A stretch of 50,685 nucleotides of DNA, from assembly GCA_018819105.1 (NCBI GenBank), contig JAHJQV010000061.1, positions 1-50,685 of the forward strand, written 5' to 3'. The stretch comes from Gammaproteobacteria bacterium. Lineage in GTDB: Bacteria; Pseudomonadota; Gammaproteobacteria; Xanthomonadales; Wenzhouxiangellaceae. Shown here piece by piece: positions 25,075-33,936 of the stretch (the first letter of the stretch is position 1; every line of letters begins with the position of its first letter). The position numbers and the translations under genes were made by a program. The notes below the pieces were generated by a model. It did not search any database. It had not been told where the DNA came from and saw only the letters and a list, made by a program, of their open reading frames with translations.

Positions 25075-26385
25075 ATGAACCTACCTGTCCGACTTCTGCT
25101 TATAGCCATCCTGATGACCCCGCCTGTGGGCATCCAGCAGGCCAGCGCGCAGCCTGATCACGCCCATCTGGACAGCCTTGCTGCCGATGCCTATACCCAG
25201 GTCGTGCAATGGCGGCGGCATTTTCATCAGTATCCGGAGTTGTCCAACCGCGAATTCGAAACCGCAGCCACCGTGGCCGAGGCATTGCGTGACATGGGAC
25301 TGGAGGTGACAACCGGTATCGCTCACACCGGCGTGGTGGCGCTGCTCAAAGGCGGCAAGCCCGGGCCTTTGGTGGCCTTGCGCGCTGACATGGACGCGCT
25401 GCCGGTGACGGAACAGGTGGAACTGCCGTTTGCATCCAATGTGACCACCGAGTATCAGGGCAAGCAGGTCGGCGTCATGCATGCCTGCGGACACGATACC
25501 CACATGGCCATGCTGTTGGGTGCAGCGCGGGTACTGACGGCGGTGCGCGATGAGCTTCCTGGTTCTGTGCTGTTCATCTTCCAGCCAGCAGAAGAAGGCG
25601 CACCACTTGGTGAGGAGGGCGGTGCCGAACTGATGCTCAAGGAAGGACTGTTCGAGCGTTATCGGCCGCAAGCCGTGTTCGGCATGCACATCGGCTTGAA
25701 CATGCCGGGTGGTCAACTGGCGGTGCGGCCGGGTCCGGCAATGGCGGCGGTGGACTATTTGCAGATCAATGTGGCAGGACGTCAGACCCACGGTGCCCGC
25801 CCCTGGGGCGGCATCGACCCGATCGTGGTGGGCTCGCAGATCGTCATGGGGCTGCAGACCATCGCCAGTCGTCAGCTGAACCTGACCAAAGTGCCCTACA
25901 TCATCACCATAGGCAAGTTTGATGCCGGTGTGCGCAACAACATCATCCCGGACATGGCGGAAATGCACGGCACCATCCGCAGTTTTGATGCCGCAATGCA
26001 GGACGACATGCATGCGCGCATTCGCAGCACCGCCGAGCACATTGCTGCCAGCGCCGGAGCCAGCGCCGAGGTGAACATCATCAAACAGTATCCGGCCACG
26101 GTGAATGACCCGGCACTGACCGCGCAGATGCTGCCGAGCTTACAGAGGGTCTCGGGTGAACAGCCGGTGGTCACGCCGGATCTGGTTACTGGCGCTGAGG
26201 ATTTTGCCTTTTTTGCCCGGGAGGTTCCGGGGGTGTTTGTCTATCTGGGCGCAGCGGCTCCAGGCGAGCAGGCCAGCGAACTGCCCAGCAACCACTCACC
26301 ACTGTTTGCCGTGCATGAGCCGAACATGGCCCTGGGCGTCAGAGCCTATGTGCATCTGGCGGTTGATTATCTGGCACAGCACTGA
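25075..26385 (+). CDS. Exported M20D family amidohydrolase
   Basis: A 436-residue metal-dependent amidase/peptidase of family M20D (hippurate hydrolase, N-acyl-amino-acid and IAA-amidohydrolase group). A signal peptide (LLLIAILMTPPVGIQQASA) indicates a periplasmic location. Metal and catalytic motifs are in order: RRHFHQYPELSNREFET, RADMDALPVTE, MHACGHDTHMAMLLG (Cys/His metal ligands), QPAEEG (catalytic Glu), the dimerisation domain with GRQTHGARPW, then TGAEDFAFFAREVPG and NHSPLF. Substrates in the family are N-acylated amino acids or small peptides; which one here is unknown. ATG 25075 starts the signal peptide; GTG 25063 is an alternative. TATGAT at 25040-25045 may be its -10. Confidence 0.9.
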   Translation: MNLPVRLLLIAILMTPPVGIQQASAQPDHAHLDSLAADAYTQVVQWRRHFHQYPELSNREFETAATVAEALRDMGLEVTTGIAHTGVVALLKGGKPGPLVALRADMDALPVTEQVELPFASNVTTEYQGKQVGVMHACGHDTHMAMLLGAARVLTAVRDELPGSVLFIFQPAEEGAPLGEEGGAELMLKEGLFERYRPQAVFGMHIGLNMPGGQLAVRPGPAMAAVDYLQINVAGRQTHGARPWGGIDPIVVGSQIVMGLQTIASRQLNLTKVPYIITIGKFDAGVRNNIIPDMAEMHGTIRSFDAAMQDDMHARIRSTAEHIAASAGASAEVNIIKQYPATVNDPALTAQMLPSLQRVSGEQPVVTPDLVTGAEDFAFFAREVPGVFVYLGAAAPGEQASELPSNHSPLFAVHEPNMALGVRAYVHLAVDYLAQH

Positions 26386-26463
26386 GGTCAGCGGACGGCT
26401 TTGTGGGACAGCATGCCGGCAACATCGCCGACAGGCTGTGAGTGAGCAGCAGCATGGCGATGG

Positions 26464-27873
26464 TCAATCAGACTCTGATCGCCGCAAGCGCAGACCAGCT
26501 GCAAACAGCAGGGCGATGCCCAGCAGCAACAAAGCGGCGACATTGAGCACAGGCACTGCCGCTGGCGGCGGCAGCGGCAGGGCATCGTCGCCCAGGTTGC
26601 GCGCAAACAGGTAGACCAGACCGGCCTCATCCAGACCATTGTCGGTGGCGTCGTCGGCACCGACGGCAATCAGGTTTTCGGCCACGCCTATGGCGCGTCC
26701 AAAGCTGGACTGCGCCTGTGCTGCGCTCGCAAACAGCTTGTCGGTGATGCTCCAGTTGCCGGCTGCATCGCGCTCCAGCACATAGGTGGCACCACTTTCG
26801 CTGGCATTACCGGTGGCAAACGGGGCACCCACTGCAGCCAGATCGCCACTGGCGGCGACGGCAGCGCCGAGCTGGTCACCACCGCTGGCATCATCGGCCA
26901 GCAACTTCTGTATCTGCAGCCACTGATCGTTTGGCTGGCGCTGAAACACATAGATGGCACCACGGTTGCTGATGCCATCGGCATCATGGCTGGTGGCAGT
27001 GACGATGGCCTGCATGCCGGCAGCATGCGGGGACAGTGTGATGGCGCTGCCAAAACCGTCAAAGGCGGCACCATCAGCAGCGACCAGATCCTGCACCAGC
27101 GTCCAGTTGTTGCTGCCATCGCGCTGCCAGACCTGGGCCTTGCCCTGGAAAAAATTGTCGCCCACACTGGCCCGGGGTGAGCCAAGCACAGCGATGTCAT
27201 CGCGCACGGCAATGCCGGTGCTGTAGGCTTCGAACGGCTGGCCGTCGGGATCCAGCAGCTTGCCATCCTGCTGCCAGCTGCCATTGCTGAATGAATAGAC
27301 GTAGCCGGCACCCTGGTCGATGCTGTCGCCATCGGCCTGGATGGCACCGCCGAGTATGCTGACGCCGTCACTGGACAGGGTGGTGCCCAGTTCGTCGAAC
27401 GTCAGCCCATCGTCGGCGGTCAGCGCGGCAGACTCCTGCCAGACCCCGGCGATGAGATCATACACGTAGAGCACGCCCTGCCATTCGTTGCCATCCACGT
27501 CGGCGCGCATGGCACCTACCACTGCCATGTCATCGATGATGGCAACCGAGGCACCGAAGCGGTCATCTTCGGCACCATTGCTGGCGAGCAGGGTCTGCGT
27601 CAGTGTGACCTCGCCGCCGGGCGAGATGGCATACAGATGGGCGTTGCCCTGCATGATGTTGCCATTGACGCTGGCAAAGCGCTGACCGATCAGCAGATTG
27701 CGCTGATCCAGGCTGACAGCACCACCAAAATTGCTCACTGCTTCAGCGGTCGGGCTGCTGAGCACCTGCAGTTCCCGCCAGTCTTCCGGCGCGGGGTCTC
27801 CGGCATACAACACGTCGGCGTGCAGCCAGGTGGCAGAAAGCAATGCGGTAACGAGCATCTTGTGCATGGTCAT
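26464..27873 (-). CDS. FG-GAP propeller protein with IPTL-CTERM-like tail
   Basis: A 469-residue exported protein. It starts with a short signal peptide (MLVTALLSATWLHADVLYAG). At least six FG-GAP-type repeats follow, with the pattern FG-A-x-hydrophobic...hydrophobic-VGA (FGASVAIIDDMAVVGA, STGIAVRDDIAVLGSP, LGAAVAASGDLAAVGAP, FGRAIGVAENLIAVGADD), giving a seven-bladed propeller. The tail is proline-rich, then AAVPVLN, a hydrophobic helix and RLRR. This is the arrangement of an IPTL-CTERM-type sorting signal, although the motif reads VPVL. Start ATG 27873 has GGAG 8 bases upstream; ATG 27867 is also possible. It converges on the M20D gene and probably sits at the outer surface. Confidence 0.8.
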   Translation of the reverse strand: MTMHKMLVTALLSATWLHADVLYAGDPAPEDWRELQVLSSPTAEAVSNFGGAVSLDQRNLLIGQRFASVNGNIMQGNAHLYAISPGGEVTLTQTLLASNGAEDDRFGASVAIIDDMAVVGAMRADVDGNEWQGVLYVYDLIAGVWQESAALTADDGLTFDELGTTLSSDGVSILGGAIQADGDSIDQGAGYVYSFSNGSWQQDGKLLDPDGQPFEAYSTGIAVRDDIAVLGSPRASVGDNFFQGKAQVWQRDGSNNWTLVQDLVAADGAAFDGFGSAITLSPHAAGMQAIVTATSHDADGISNRGAIYVFQRQPNDQWLQIQKLLADDASGGDQLGAAVAASGDLAAVGAPFATGNASESGATYVLERDAAGNWSITDKLFASAAQAQSSFGRAIGVAENLIAVGADDATDNGLDEAGLVYLFARNLGDDALPLPPPAAVPVLNVAALLLLGIALLFAAGLRLRRSESD

Positions 27874-27996
27874 CTCGGCAACTCCGTTTGCCAGATTGTA
27901 GCGGATGATTGTAGGGAAAAGTTAAGTCCAGTGCGATCATCGCACAGCGCATGGCTTGCTGCGCTGCGAGCAGCTGCGCAGGCACTGTGTCGAAGG

Positions 27997-30180
27997 CTAC
28001 GAATCGCTCATCAAAGCCGCATAGTGCTGCGCCTCATCCAGCGGGGGATACAGAGGGGAGGTGACAAAAGCCCGCTGCATGCCGTCCTGCCAACTGAGTC
28101 CGAGCGTGTGCAACAGTCCACTGATGCTTTGTTCCGGGTCAGCGAACAGGCTCTGACGATCCAGCTCAATGATGCGCAATTGCAGCGTCTGTCTTGCCTG
28201 CAACCATTGGCGCTGTTGCAGTTGCCACAGTGAGGACATGGTCTCCAGGTCGGCGAAACCGGACCAGTGCCAGCTTAATTGCAGGGCGTTGATGTCGGCA
28301 TTGAGCATGATCACCGTGGCTTCCGGAAACAGCCGTTGAATGGCCAGCAGACCCTGCACCGGCAGCGTCATGCCGTCGATCAGCGGCTTCTCCGGATGGC
28401 GTCCGAGTTCCTGTACCACGCGCTTTTTATAGCCCTGGCGTTTGCCCATCCAGTCGGCTTCGGCAAGCGCTGACAACAGCTCCGGGTCGCGCGGCCAGGT
28501 CAGATGACGCTGCCGCTCCAGCATCGCCCCGTAGGCCAATGGCGACTGATCGGCCTGCAGTGGACGATCCAGCAGGCAGTCCAGTTCGCTGTGAGAGTGC
28601 AAGGCCTGCAGCAACTCGCGTCGACCGCTGCCTGGCCAGCCGAGCACAAACACTGGCCGCAGACGTACACCACCCGGTGCCTGCGGTGGCCAGGAGAGAA
28701 TCACATCGGCATCGAACAACGACTCCGGTGTGGCGGTGGTTTCCGGCAGCAGCTCACTGCTTTCGGGTTGTGGGTTGTCATTGATGGCATCGATGATGCC
28801 GGCTTGCTGGCGCGGCAATTCATCGAGCAACTGCAGAACCTGCGCATGGTTCGATTGCTGATGCTGCAGCCGCGCGCGCAGCTGAATGACCGCACGCAAC
28901 ATGTCTTCGGGCAGTTCATCGTGTACGGCAAGCTGTTGCAGATTCTGATCCTGCTGCGCTGCCGCCACGGCATCGGCATCGCCGGCCAGCAGCTTCAGGG
29001 CATCGGCCATGCAGCGCAGCCATTGGGCTGGTAATTGTGCCTGCTGTCGCTGGCTCAGCTGGTTCAGGCAGCGGTGGGCCGCATCGGCTTGACCATGGGC
29101 CACGGCAGCCTGAGCCGCCAGCAGATACTCTTCGTCGTCGCCATCTGTCTGCAACTGCTGGCCCAGCCGATGGGCGTCAGCAAAGCGCTTGCTTTCCAGA
29201 TAGGCACGCAGCAATAGTCGCTGGGCCTCCCGGTCACCGGCCGGGCACTGCTGCAGGGTGCTGATGCTTTGCTGCAGACGGCCCGAGCGCAGCTGGGCAG
29301 TGCCGAGCAAACGCAGAATGGTCGGTTCGCCCGGCTCTTCCTGGCGGGCTTTACCCAGCAGATGCAGCGCCTTGTCGATCAGGCCGGCATGCAGATACGA
29401 CTGCGCCGCGCGCACCAGTATCATGGGTTCAGTGTGACCATTGGCCAGCAGATCACGCCAGATCGCCAGTGCCCCGGCATGGTCGCCGGACTGCTCCAGG
29501 GCCTCGGCGTGCCAGACGTTGAGTTGCGGTTCTTTGGCGTAGGCACCGCGCTGCAAGCATTTGGCGTTTTCGAAGCAGCGCATGGCAAACCCTGCCTGGC
29601 CGCCGCGCAGAAAGGCATGTCCCAACTGGGTCTGGGAATACAGATCGTCGGGATTCAGATCCACCGCCTGCTGCAACCAGGTCTGTGCCTGTTGCGGCTG
29701 CTCGCGCTGCAATTCAATGACGCCCATGTGGGCACAGATGGTGGCCTCGGTCTCGCTGTCGTTGTTGACCGCCCGCCGGGCGGTGCGCAGACTCTGTTCG
29801 GCTTCCTCCAGCCGGCCCAGTGTCAGCAGTGCATAGCCATGTCCCAGCCAGGCCTTGGCTTCATTGGGACTCAGCGTGGTGGCTTCCTGGTAGTTGTCCA
29901 GTGCGGCCTGGAACTGTCCCATGCGCATGCGCAGACCGCCCATGGTGTAATGAAACATGGAACTGCGCGGCTGCAGTGCAATGGCCTGCTGCAGGCAGTC
30001 TGCAGCGGCATCCAGACGCCCCTGTTTCTGTCGACACAGCGACATCATATAGAGCAATTCATGGTTCTCGGGTTCCTGCTCCAGCATGCGCGCATACAAG
30101 GCGTGGGCGGCCTCATAGTTGCCGTTCTGGTAATAATCGAGTGCCTGTTCCAGGGACTGTTCGGTGAGTGATTCATTCAT
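27997..30180 (-). CDS. TPR protein with degenerate sulfotransferase-like domain
   Basis: A 727-residue protein. Residues 1-470 are consecutive tetratricopeptide units (for example DYYQNGNYEAAHALYARML, AWLGHGYALLTLGRLEEAE). From about residue 505 the sequence follows the TPR-sulfotransferase family: FVLGWPGSGRRELLQALHSH corresponds to the PAPS 5'-phosphosulfate loop, and LFPEATVIMLNADINALQLSW to the 3'-phosphate site. Both are altered: PRSGTT has become PGSGRR, and the Arg-Asp-Pro of the second site is absent, so catalysis is doubtful. ATG 30180 overlaps the last 8 bases of the YheT gene, indicating coupled translation. Its role is unknown; substrate binding or scaffolding is possible. Confidence 0.75.
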   Translation of the reverse strand: MNESLTEQSLEQALDYYQNGNYEAAHALYARMLEQEPENHELLYMMSLCRQKQGRLDAAADCLQQAIALQPRSSMFHYTMGGLRMRMGQFQAALDNYQEATTLSPNEAKAWLGHGYALLTLGRLEEAEQSLRTARRAVNNDSETEATICAHMGVIELQREQPQQAQTWLQQAVDLNPDDLYSQTQLGHAFLRGGQAGFAMRCFENAKCLQRGAYAKEPQLNVWHAEALEQSGDHAGALAIWRDLLANGHTEPMILVRAAQSYLHAGLIDKALHLLGKARQEEPGEPTILRLLGTAQLRSGRLQQSISTLQQCPAGDREAQRLLLRAYLESKRFADAHRLGQQLQTDGDDEEYLLAAQAAVAHGQADAAHRCLNQLSQRQQAQLPAQWLRCMADALKLLAGDADAVAAAQQDQNLQQLAVHDELPEDMLRAVIQLRARLQHQQSNHAQVLQLLDELPRQQAGIIDAINDNPQPESSELLPETTATPESLFDADVILSWPPQAPGGVRLRPVFVLGWPGSGRRELLQALHSHSELDCLLDRPLQADQSPLAYGAMLERQRHLTWPRDPELLSALAEADWMGKRQGYKKRVVQELGRHPEKPLIDGMTLPVQGLLAIQRLFPEATVIMLNADINALQLSWHWSGFADLETMSSLWQLQQRQWLQARQTLQLRIIELDRQSLFADPEQSISGLLHTLGLSWQDGMQRAFVTSPLYPPLDEAQHYAALMSDS

Positions 30181-31150
30181 GCGCTTTGATCTGTTCGTTG
30201 ATGCGTTGAGACAAGGTCTGTTCCAGCCAGCTGTGCATCTGCCAGTTGCTGATGAAGCCGCAATGGCCACCGTGGCGATGCACTTCCAGCTGCAGCAGTG
30301 GATGTTCGGGCAGGCTGGAGAAATCCGCGATCGGAATGATCGGGTCATCTGCTGCGGTAATGATGGTGGTCGGGGCCTGCAGTTGCAACAGATAGTCATC
30401 ATGGATGGCGTAACCGCTGAGGTAGTCATCAATGCTGTCGAAGTCGGTGTAGCGTTCCACCAGAATGCGCGTCATGGCATAAATGCCCCTGGCCTGATCC
30501 CAGTTGCAATCGGCATAGAGTTCGGGGAAGAGGTCCTGTTTCTTGCGCAATGAGTTGCGCCATTTACGCAGAAAATAGTGCTCGTACACCGGCAGGCCAT
30601 GCTCCAGCTCATGCAGCACATGTTTCGGCACAATCACCGGACTGATGGCAAACACGTGCTGCAGCGGATTGCGGAAATCACCGGCGTGGCAGGCGGTGCG
30701 CAGGGCGAAATTGCCACCCAGTGAAAAGCCGGTCAGGTAGACCGGCAGCTCGGTATCGGTGGCGATCTGGCGAACCGCTGCAACCACTTCCTGCAGGCGA
30801 CAGGAGTGAAACAGCTCAGGATTCAGGTAATGCGAGTCACCGTGATCGCGGAAATTCAGTCGCACCGTGGTAAAACCGCTGCGCCACAAAGCATCACCCA
30901 GCGCGAGCATGTAGGTGGAGTCGGCAGAGCCTTCCCAGCCATGCAGCATGATCACCAGACCACGCGGCTGCACACTGCGGGTGCGCACAGCCAGCAGTCG
31001 GATGCCGTCATCCAGGGCAATGATTTCCTTGCAGCTGCCCTGCTGGTAGGCACGCACCCGGCGCTTTATCAGCCAGCGCCGCAGCGGCGCACTGGTGAGC
31101 ACGCTTTGCACGTGCGTGTTCGACAACACTGGTGGGGCGGTGAAGCTCAT
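30173..31150 (-). CDS. YheT-family alpha/beta hydrolase
   Basis: A 325-residue cytoplasmic hydrolase of the YheT/UPF0017 (ABHD1/3-like) family. Recognisable stretches are NTHVQSVL near the start, LHGWEGSADSTYML (oxyanion region), TVRLNFRDHGDSHYLNPELFHSCRL, the nucleophile elbow GFSLGGN, ITAADDPIIP (acid) and HRHGGHCGFI (His). The catalytic triad is therefore complete. Esterase activity is known for relatives, and the physiological substrate is not established. It lies between an acyltransferase gene (27 bases upstream) and the TPR/sulfotransferase-like gene (8-base overlap), which suggests a lipid-related transcription unit. Confidence 0.88.
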   Translation of the reverse strand: MSFTAPPVLSNTHVQSVLTSAPLRRWLIKRRVRAYQQGSCKEIIALDDGIRLLAVRTRSVQPRGLVIMLHGWEGSADSTYMLALGDALWRSGFTTVRLNFRDHGDSHYLNPELFHSCRLQEVVAAVRQIATDTELPVYLTGFSLGGNFALRTACHAGDFRNPLQHVFAISPVIVPKHVLHELEHGLPVYEHYFLRKWRNSLRKKQDLFPELYADCNWDQARGIYAMTRILVERYTDFDSIDDYLSGYAIHDDYLLQLQAPTTIITAADDPIIPIADFSSLPEHPLLQLEVHRHGGHCGFISNWQMHSWLEQTLSQRINEQIKAHE

Positions 31151-31177
31151 ACTGCCATTATCCCGTAAACCGGCCGT

Positions 31178-31987
31178 TCATACGACACTGGCCTGCGGCG
31201 ACGGCTGTGAGGCGCGGTCTGATTCTGGCTGGTAGCACTGCCGGATCATCTCCTCCGCCTGCCGGGCGACGGCTTTGCGCTGCCGGTCATGCTGTGGCAT
31301 GAGCGTCGGCAACACGTGCACCTGCACCGTCTGCGGCGGCGCTGCCAGCAGCCGCACCAGGCTGGCCGTGAAGCTTTCGCGCTGACGAAAGCGTGACCGC
31401 TGCGATGCTCGGCCGTTGATCAGATAGCGCAGACACAGCGGCTGGATCGGCAGCATGGCGTCGATGGCCGGGGCGAACAGGCGGGCATGAAAACGCGCCA
31501 CACCCGGGCTGGTCGGCACGCCGCCTTCGGGAAAAATGGCCACATTGCTGGACGCTTGCAGGGCATCGTGCATGCTGTCTCTGACCTGATCGGTGGATTG
31601 CATGTCGCCACGGCGGATAAACACCGTACCGGCCGCCGCCACCATGGCCCCGAACACGGGCCAGTCGCGGATTTCTCGTTTCGCCACAAAACGCATAGGC
31701 TCAATGCTGAGCAGCACGATGATGTCCTGCCAGGACTGGTGATTGGCCACCAGCAGGGCGTGAATGCCGGGCCAGTTGGCACCGGCATGCTGAATCCGCT
31801 GGATGCGCAAGGCAAAGGTGAAGGCAAACAGGCGTGCCCAGGCACGCACGGCGTGCTGGCTGAGGCGGTGTTGGCCGCAGCGCACACGACTGCCCAGCGG
31901 GTTCACCAGCAGCATGGCGAGAAACGACACCAGCAGCAGCAGCAGCAGCATGGGAATGCGCCACAGCAGTCGCAGCATGATCAGCAT
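31178..31987 (-). CDS. 1-acyl-glycerol-3-phosphate acyltransferase-like protein (PlsC family)
   Basis: A membrane-associated acyltransferase of about 269 residues. It has a Leu-rich N-terminal membrane segment, then the catalytic motif ANHQSWQDI (His-x4-Asp), a substrate motif with AAAGTVFIRRGD and AIFPEGGVPTSPG, where most PlsC proteins have FPEGTRS. The family transfers acyl chains to lysophosphatidate or related acceptors in the inner membrane. ATG 31987 and ATG 31978 are equally plausible; neither has a good ribosome-binding site, and the frame stays open upstream only by overlapping the thioesterase gene. Neighbours (hotdog thioesterase and YheT hydrolase) support lipid metabolism. Confidence 0.85.
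   Translation of the reverse strand: MLIMLRLLWRIPMLLLLLLVSFLAMLLVNPLGSRVRCGQHRLSQHAVRAWARLFAFTFALRIQRIQHAGANWPGIHALLVANHQSWQDIIVLLSIEPMRFVAKREIRDWPVFGAMVAAAGTVFIRRGDMQSTDQVRDSMHDALQASSNVAIFPEGGVPTSPGVARFHARLFAPAIDAMLPIQPLCLRYLINGRASQRSRFRQRESFTASLVRLLAAPPQTVQVHVLPTLMPQHDRQRKAVARQAEEMIRQCYQPESDRASQPSPQASVV
31931..31950. repeat. CAG trinucleotide run in the acyltransferase gene
   Basis: Nearly seven perfect CAG units encode consecutive leucines (CTG on the coding strand) in the N-terminal membrane helix of the PlsC-family protein. Slippage would lengthen or shorten the helix without shifting the frame. Confidence 0.6.
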
Positions 31988-32027
31988 GCAGTTGCCGAGC
32001 GACGACGAGCGCAGTGTCTCACCCTGC

Positions 32028-32486
32028 TCAGCGCTCGGACTTGCCACTGCCCACCGCAGCAGCCGGCATGACGGCCGTGGTGAGTCGGCCCACGCAGACC
32101 AACTCGTGCGCCGGGTTGTGCAGACGCACGTCCCACACATGGGTGCTGCGACCGACGTGCAGGGCGGTGACTGTGCCGGTAACCAGTCCGCTGCGCATAC
32201 CACGAACATGGTTGGCATTGATTTCTATGCCCACCGCGCGCTTGCCGGCGGGTGCCGCCAGCAGGTGCGAGGCCACACTGCCCAGCGTTTCGATCATCAC
32301 CGCCGAGGCACCGCCATGCAGCAGGCCATAGGGTTGTCGGGTGCGCTCTGAAACCGTCATCTGGGCCTGCAGAAAATGCCTGCCGATGGCGACAAAATGC
32401 AATCCGATGTGGCCGTCAAGGGTGCCTGCCAGATTGCGGTTCAGGCGCTGCAGGCTGATGCCCTGGGCAAGAAAGTTGATGTTCAT
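32028..32486 (-). CDS. Hotdog-fold acyl-CoA thioesterase (PaaI/MenI-like)
   Basis: A 152-residue hotdog protein. The sequence TRQPYGLLHGGASAVMIETLGSVASHL carries the HGG and the downstream Glu of the PaaI/EntH/DHNA-CoA thioesterase group. The C-terminal half (GIEINANHVRGMRSGLVTGTVTALHVGRSTHVWDVRL) forms the expected beta strands. Such enzymes hydrolyse aromatic or medium-chain acyl-CoA as tetramers in the cytoplasm. ATG 32486 is one base after the DUF2007 stop, so the two are translated together; longer frames upstream lie antisense or out of frame to that gene. The specific substrate is unknown. Confidence 0.85.
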   Translation of the reverse strand: MNINFLAQGISLQRLNRNLAGTLDGHIGLHFVAIGRHFLQAQMTVSERTRQPYGLLHGGASAVMIETLGSVASHLLAAPAGKRAVGIEINANHVRGMRSGLVTGTVTALHVGRSTHVWDVRLHNPAHELVCVGRLTTAVMPAAAVGSGKSER

Positions 32487-32487
32487 G

Positions 32488-32823
32488 TCATTGCTGATCC
32501 GTTGCTTGTCGTTCGCTGCCGCACTGCCAGCAGGCGGAGAAGTGGTCACCATTGATTTCGTGACACTGCGCGCAGTGCCAGTCCGGCTCATCCACCATAC
32601 CCTGGTCAGCGAACTGCTGTTGCAGGATGCGCAGGGCGGTGGCTTCCTGGTGCGCCGGCACCCACACTGACGGTGCCGCACCCTGGCTGTACAATACCTC
32701 CACCGCGACACCCCAGAGCTCCATTTGCCGCAACTGCACAGTCAGACCGGCGGCTTCCAGCGCCACTTTGGCGATACCGGCCTGCAGCGGATCGTTGGCC
32801 ACCAGCACGCGTTGCCACTTCAC
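32488..32823 (-). CDS. DUF2007 protein with C-terminal zinc ribbon
   Basis: A 111-residue cytoplasmic protein. The first 70 residues (VLVANDPLQAGIAKVALEAAGLTVQLRQ, then VEVLYSQGAAPSVWVPAHQEATALRILQQ) match the DUF2007 putative signal-transducing fold, a GlnB-like ferredoxin fold. A zinc ribbon follows: CAQC about 14 residues before CWQC, four cysteines in the C-x2-C arrangement seen in DUF2007 relatives. Function is unknown. It is first in the leftward lipid-related group and divergent from the reductase gene at 32908. Confidence 0.82.
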   Translation of the reverse strand: MKWQRVLVANDPLQAGIAKVALEAAGLTVQLRQMELWGVAVEVLYSQGAAPSVWVPAHQEATALRILQQQFADQGMVDEPDWHCAQCHEINGDHFSACWQCGSERQATDQQ

Positions 32824-32907
32824 GCTGTGCGCGGTCCGCTGGAAATCATCAGTGATTGCTCCATATCTGTGAAAATGAACATTGCAGCAGACGCCACCAA
32901 GCCAGCC

Positions 32908-33936
32908 ATGTCAGATTTTAACGTGACCATCCGCCCCAGCGGCAAGCAATTCAGTGTGCGTGAACATGAAACCATACTGGCTGCCGCGCTGCGCCAGGGC
33001 ATCATGCTGCCATACTCCTGCCGCAATGGCAGTTGTGGCAGTTGCCAGGGCCAGGTGCTGGACGGGCGTGTGCATTATCCGCGGCAAGCGCCGCTGGCAC
33101 TGAATCCGCAGCAGCTGGATGCCGGACAGGCACTGTTCTGTCAGGCAGTGCCACAATCTGACCTGACCATTGCCGCGCGCGAGATCGACGCCGTGCGCGA
33201 CATCCCGGTGCGCATGCTGCCGGCGCGGGTGCAGTCGCGCGAACTGCTGGCCGACAATGTGGCCCGTTTGCGACTGACCCTGCCGCAGGGCCAGCGCCTG
33301 CAGTTTCTCGCCGGGCAGTACATCGACATACTGCTTCCAGGCGGCCAGCGACGGGCATTTTCGCTGGCCAATGCGCCGCACGATGAAGGGGCACTGGAAC
33401 TGCACGTGCGCCATGTCGAGGGTGGAGACTTTACTGAATACGTGTTCAAGCAGATGCCGGAGCGAGCCATTGTGCGCTTCGAAGGCCCGCTGGGCACATT
33501 TTTCCTGCGTGAGGACAGCACCCGGCCGATGCTGATGATGGCCGGCGGCACCGGCTATGCACCGTTGAAGGCGATGCTGGATCACGCCCTGCACAGCGGT
33601 CTGGACCGCTCGGTGCATCTGTTCTGGGGCGCGCGCAACCGCGCCGAGCTGTATGCGCTGGAGCAGGCGCAGCAGTATGCCCGCAGTTCGCCACAGATCC
33701 GTTTTGACGCGGTGCTGTCCGAGCCTGCACCGGAAGATCGCTGGCAGGGTGCCACCGGATGGGTGCACGAGGCACTGTTGCAGCAGTATGCCGATCAGCT
33801 GGAAGAATTCGATGTCTACATGAGCGGGCCGCCAGCGATGATCAATGCCGCCCGCCAGGCGTTCGCCGAAGCCGGCCTGCCGGCCGCGCAGCTGTACTAC
33901 GATTCCTTCGACTTTGCGCCGCGCACAGCGGGCTGA
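32908..33936 (+). CDS. 2Fe-2S ferredoxin-NAD(P)H oxidoreductase (AscD-like)
   Basis: A 342-residue flavoprotein. The N-terminal plant-type ferredoxin domain has SCRNGSCGSC and a fourth cysteine in LFCQAVP to bind one 2Fe-2S cluster. It is followed by an FNR module with RAFSLAN (flavin), the FEGPLGTFFLR region and GGTGYAPLKAML (nicotinamide), ending in DVYMSGPPAMINAAR. Relatives are annotated as CDP-6-deoxy-delta-3,4-glucoseen reductase or phenol/toluene oxygenase reductases; the electron acceptor cannot be inferred. Start MSDFNVTIRPSG at 32908 matches the family; ATG 32875 would add 11 residues. Its last 40 bases overlap the 3' end of hemY on the other strand. Confidence 0.87.
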   Translation: MSDFNVTIRPSGKQFSVREHETILAAALRQGIMLPYSCRNGSCGSCQGQVLDGRVHYPRQAPLALNPQQLDAGQALFCQAVPQSDLTIAAREIDAVRDIPVRMLPARVQSRELLADNVARLRLTLPQGQRLQFLAGQYIDILLPGGQRRAFSLANAPHDEGALELHVRHVEGGDFTEYVFKQMPERAIVRFEGPLGTFFLREDSTRPMLMMAGGTGYAPLKAMLDHALHSGLDRSVHLFWGARNRAELYALEQAQQYARSSPQIRFDAVLSEPAPEDRWQGATGWVHEALLQQYADQLEEFDVYMSGPPAMINAARQAFAEAGLPAAQLYYDSFDFAPRTAG

